NCBI GenBank assembly: GCA_946479035.1
Contig: CAMLDW010000066.1
Coordinates: 1-8,003 of the forward strand
Direction: 5' to 3'
Origin: an uncultured Chthonomonadaceae bacterium
GTDB taxonomy: Bacteria > Armatimonadota > Fimbriimonadia > Fimbriimonadales > Fimbriimonadaceae
Length of the DNA stretch: 8,003 bases
Positions 6,278 through 8,003 of this stretch are shown piece by piece. Under the pieces are notes generated by a model that saw only the letters and a program-made list of their open reading frames with translations, was not told where the DNA came from and searched no databases. Within the stretch, counting starts at the first letter, position 1; each line of letters begins with the position of its first letter. The translations under genes were made by a program, and so were the position numbers.

Positions 6278-7060
6278 ATGCGCAAGAGCTGGAACTCGGG
6301 AAGGGACGGCGGCGGGTTCAAGCCTGTCGCGACGCGGGCGATCATCCTCGCGCTGGTTCTATCGTTCGTCGCGGGGTGGACCCAGAGCGGCCGCGCGGAA
6401 AACGCCGTCTGGGAGAACTTGCGCTACTCGCTCGAAATGTCCAAGCCGTGGACGCTGTTCACCTACCCTTTCGGCGCGAACATGGGGGCCGTCCTATGGT
6501 TCGCGCTGGGGTGCTGGATCATCTACCAGTTCCTCTCGGACCTGGAGCGGCGCCTAGGGAACTTGGGCACGGCATTGTTCTTCTTCGTCGTGACGTTCCT
6601 GGGCGGGCTGGGTTACTTCATCGGGACGCGGATCTTTGGGCCGAGCATGATCCCGCCTTCTCTGAACCTGCCCGTCGAGGTGGTCGTGTTCACGTGGTGC
6701 CTCGTCAATCCGACGGCGCAGATCCTGCTCTTCGCGGTGATCCCTGTGCCGACGCGCGTGCTGATGTGGCTCTGCGCGGCGGCGGTGGTGATCGAGCAGG
6801 GCTGGGGGAACCCTTGGGTGGGGTTATTGGCAGGGCTCCCTTTGCTGGCCGTGTGGCCCTACGCCACGGACCGGGTCCCTTTTATGAAGTTCGGTCAGGT
6901 GCCAGACCTGACTGAGAAGAAGCAGCAGAAGAGGCAGGACCAGAGCTTCGACCGCTTCATGTCGGACGTCAAGAGGCGCGAGCACGAGAGGGCGGAGAAG
7001 GAAAGGCTGCGCAAGCTGTTCGAGGACAGCCTGTCGGACGAAGACGAGAAGAAGGGCTAG
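6278..7060 (+). CDS. Rhomboid-like six-helix membrane protein, probably without protease activity
   Basis: The product is 260 aa with hydrophobic helices at about 17-34, 67-86, 97-118, 132-154, 158-174 and 178-194, then a charged cytoplasmic tail (205-260) rich in Lys/Glu that is probably helical. Rhomboid-like landmarks are PWTLFTYPF (57-65, the W/T/F segment before helix 2), DLERRLGNLG (88-97, equivalent to the G-x-x-LE-x-x-x-G turn after helix 2) and GLLAG (182-186, helix 6). The active-site features are not visible: the fourth helix has no GxSG serine motif (LPVEVVVFTWC instead), and the helix-6 His normally preceding the LLAG-type segment is absent (GNPWVGLLAG). This fits an inactive rhomboid or a related DUF1751-like family that binds or escorts membrane proteins. 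The gene is divergent from the GYF gene, and its stop shares a CTAG with the convergent HMA gene. Confidence 0.75.
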   Translation: MRKSWNSGRDGGGFKPVATRAIILALVLSFVAGWTQSGRAENAVWENLRYSLEMSKPWTLFTYPFGANMGAVLWFALGCWIIYQFLSDLERRLGNLGTALFFFVVTFLGGLGYFIGTRIFGPSMIPPSLNLPVEVVVFTWCLVNPTAQILLFAVIPVPTRVLMWLCAAAVVIEQGWGNPWVGLLAGLPLLAVWPYATDRVPFMKFGQVPDLTEKKQQKRQDQSFDRFMSDVKRREHERAEKERLRKLFEDSLSDEDEKKG

Positions 7061-7269
7061 CCGACGAGCTTGGTGGCAAAGCCGAGGTCTTCGACGACTG
7101 CTCGGATCTTTTCGACGCTGAGCGAATCGTCGTGGTCGACGACGACCACTTTCGTCTCGGGATCCCCAGCGACGCTGGAGACCCCTGAGACGGCCATGAG
7201 TGCGCGTTCGATGGACGCCGTACACCCGCCGCACGCGATGTCTTCCGAGCGCAGGACGGTGCGCGTCAC
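7057..7269 (-). CDS. Heavy-metal-associated (HMA) domain protein, CopZ-like
   Basis: The product is 70 aa, the full length of a single HMA domain. The metal-binding loop is IACGGC, with Cys13 and Cys16 as ligands at the start of helix 1, followed by TASIERAL, the strand around VSSVAGDPETKVVVV, and helix 2 (VEKIRAVVEDLGF): the beta-alpha-beta-beta-alpha-beta order of copper chaperones and the soluble domains of copper ATPases. The usual Met before the first Cys region is Ile-Ala here. The likely role is binding Cu(I) or another soft metal in the cytoplasm; no ATPase partner is in the window. The start is GTG at 7267-7269, overlapping the TGA of the peroxidase gene (GTGA), so translation probably depends on that gene. 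An in-frame ORF extends far upstream inside the peroxidase gene, but that part is a shadow. No signal peptide is seen. Confidence 0.87.
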   Translation of the reverse strand: MTRTVLRSEDIACGGCTASIERALMAVSGVSSVAGDPETKVVVVDHDDSLSVEKIRAVVEDLGFATKLVG

Positions 7270-7802
7270 TTGGTCGCGAGCGCCTTCTCGACCAGCGAGA
7301 CGAGGTTCGGGTCGGTGGGCTGGGTTTTGGGGCTGAACCGCGCGAGCACCTTTCCGTCGCGGCCGACGACGAACTTGGCGAAGTTCCATTCGATGTCGTT
7401 CTTGTTGTCGGTCTGCTGGATCAGCCACTGGTAGAGTGGGTGGATCCCCTCGCCCTTGACGACGATCTTGCTGAACATCGGGAACTCGACGTTGTAGGTC
7501 GCGGTGCAGAACTCCTTGATCTGCGCGTTGGTGCCGGGCTCCTGTCCGCCGAACTCGTTGGCGGGGAAGCCGAGGATCGCGAAGCCTTGGTCTTTGTACT
7601 TTTTGTACATCGCCTCGAGTCCCGCGTACTGCGGGGTGTTGCCGCACTTGCTAGCGACGTTCACGACGAGGAGGACTTTGCCCTTGAACTTGGTAAGCGG
7701 CACTGACTTGCCGTCAATGTCGTCCATTTTGAAGTCGTAGATCGAGCTGGGCGCCAATGCCGCCGGCCCGATTACGGTCGCGAGGATTAGGCTGGACATC
7801 AT
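7266..7802 (-). CDS. Exported glutathione peroxidase family thiol peroxidase
   Basis: The product is 178 aa. Residues 1-17 look like a short cleavable signal (MMSSLILATVIGPAALA), and the mature part is a full-length GPx fold. Catalytic residues are visible: Cys53 in NVASKCGNTPQY, Gln87 in NEFGGQEPGTN, and Trp139-Asn140 in IEWNFAKFVV. Cysteine replaces selenocysteine, and Cys99 (KEFC before VEFPMF) is at the place of the resolving cysteine of thioredoxin-dependent GPx enzymes. The middle cysteine of plant-type enzymes is Ala81. It should reduce peroxides with electrons from a thiol relay rather than glutathione, outside the cytoplasm if the signal is real. The start is firm: an in-frame TAG lies nine bases upstream of the ATGATG. 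No ribosome binding site is seen. It lies downstream of the DUF1501 gene and overlaps the HMA gene by four bases. Confidence 0.95.
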   Translation of the reverse strand: MMSSLILATVIGPAALAPSSIYDFKMDDIDGKSVPLTKFKGKVLLVVNVASKCGNTPQYAGLEAMYKKYKDQGFAILGFPANEFGGQEPGTNAQIKEFCTATYNVEFPMFSKIVVKGEGIHPLYQWLIQQTDNKNDIEWNFAKFVVGRDGKVLARFSPKTQPTDPNLVSLVEKALATK

Positions 7803-7808
7803 GCTGCT

Positions 7809-7814
7809 ATTCTA
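7809..7814 (-). promoter_or_regulatory. -10-like TAGAAT just upstream of the peroxidase start
   Basis: Read on the minus strand, TAGAAT ends six bases before ATG 7802. It fits TANNNT and five of six consensus -10 positions. With no Shine-Dalgarno in the 18 bases before the start, this spacing is that expected for a leaderless transcript beginning at the ATG. No good -35 is visible (GGTGGA at the 17-bp position). Confidence 0.45.
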
Positions 7815-7853
7815 CGCAATGCTCGCGGACGTCCACCGGGTTCGGCGGCGGGA

Positions 7854-8003
7854 CTATTTGATCAGGCCCTGCACGACCTGGCCGTAGACGTCGGTGAGGC
7901 GGAAGTCCCGGCCGAGGTAGTGGTAGGTCAAGCGGGTGTGGTCGATCCCCATCTGGCGCAGGATGGTCGCGTTGAGATCGTGCACGTGGACCGGGTTCTC
8001 GAC
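7854..8003 (-). CDS. DUF1501 family protein, C-terminal 49 codons only
   Basis: The gene enters from beyond the right edge and ends at TAG (7854-7856). The visible residues match the conserved end of DUF1501 proteins: [20 protein letters not shown], then [15 protein letters not shown] and a final [12 protein letters not shown]1501 proteins are exported, usually with a Tat signal, related to the alkaline phosphatase/sulfatase superfamily, and typically paired with DUF1549/DUF1553 cytochrome-like proteins in Planctomycetes and other groups. Their reaction is not established. The start, the signal and any partner gene lie outside the window. The peroxidase gene begins 51 bases downstream on the same strand. 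Confidence 0.88.
   Translation of the reverse strand, partial: VENPVHVHDLNATILRQMGIDHTRLTYHYLGRDFRLTDVYGQVVQGLIK

Noticed and set aside
7270..7647. Upstream extension of the HMA gene inside the peroxidase gene
   Set aside because: The extension is Arg/Gln-rich shadow sequence; the HMA domain begins at the GTG that overlaps the peroxidase stop.

Overview
The window is GC-rich bacterial chromosomal DNA, densely coding. My best guess is Armatimonadota (Fimbriimonadia-like), with Planctomycetota or Verrucomicrobiota as alternatives. The grounds are a DUF1501 gene end, a GYF_2-domain membrane protein, large secreted proteins of no recognised family, very short signal peptides and GC-rich tandem repeats. 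This is inference from gene style; no marker gene settles the phylum. I see no phage, transposase, CRISPR or defence genes.

Layout: positions 1-151 hold a 36-bp tandem repeat (two full copies and one of 28 bp). Next, on the minus strand, is a secreted PD40/TolB-like beta-propeller (152-1198). A 113-bp divergent intergenic region leads into a plus-strand two-gene operon (1312-3375 and 3372-5327, ATGA overlap). It encodes two large exported paralogues whose N-terminal ~80 residues resemble the secretin/TonB short N-terminal (STN) fold; the remainder is unrecognised. A complete tRNA-Arg(CCT) with encoded CCA follows (5368-5443).

A minus-strand GYF_2-domain protein with two C-terminal membrane segments (5448-6164) is divergent from a plus-strand six-helix rhomboid-like membrane protein that appears to lack the catalytic Ser/His pair (6278-7060). 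That gene converges on a minus-strand gene set: a DUF1501 protein (only the last 49 codons are in the window, 7854-8003), an exported thiol peroxidase of the glutathione peroxidase family (7266-7802) and a CopZ-like HMA metal-binding protein (7057-7269). The last two overlap by GTGA, so they are probably translated together and may link peroxide and metal homeostasis.

Most of the genes appear to act at or outside the cytoplasmic membrane. The least described element is the tandem STN-like paralogue pair. Other points of interest are the 36-bp repeat whose unit is exactly a 12-codon mini-ORF, the probable pseudo-rhomboid, and a peroxidase gene that looks leaderless.
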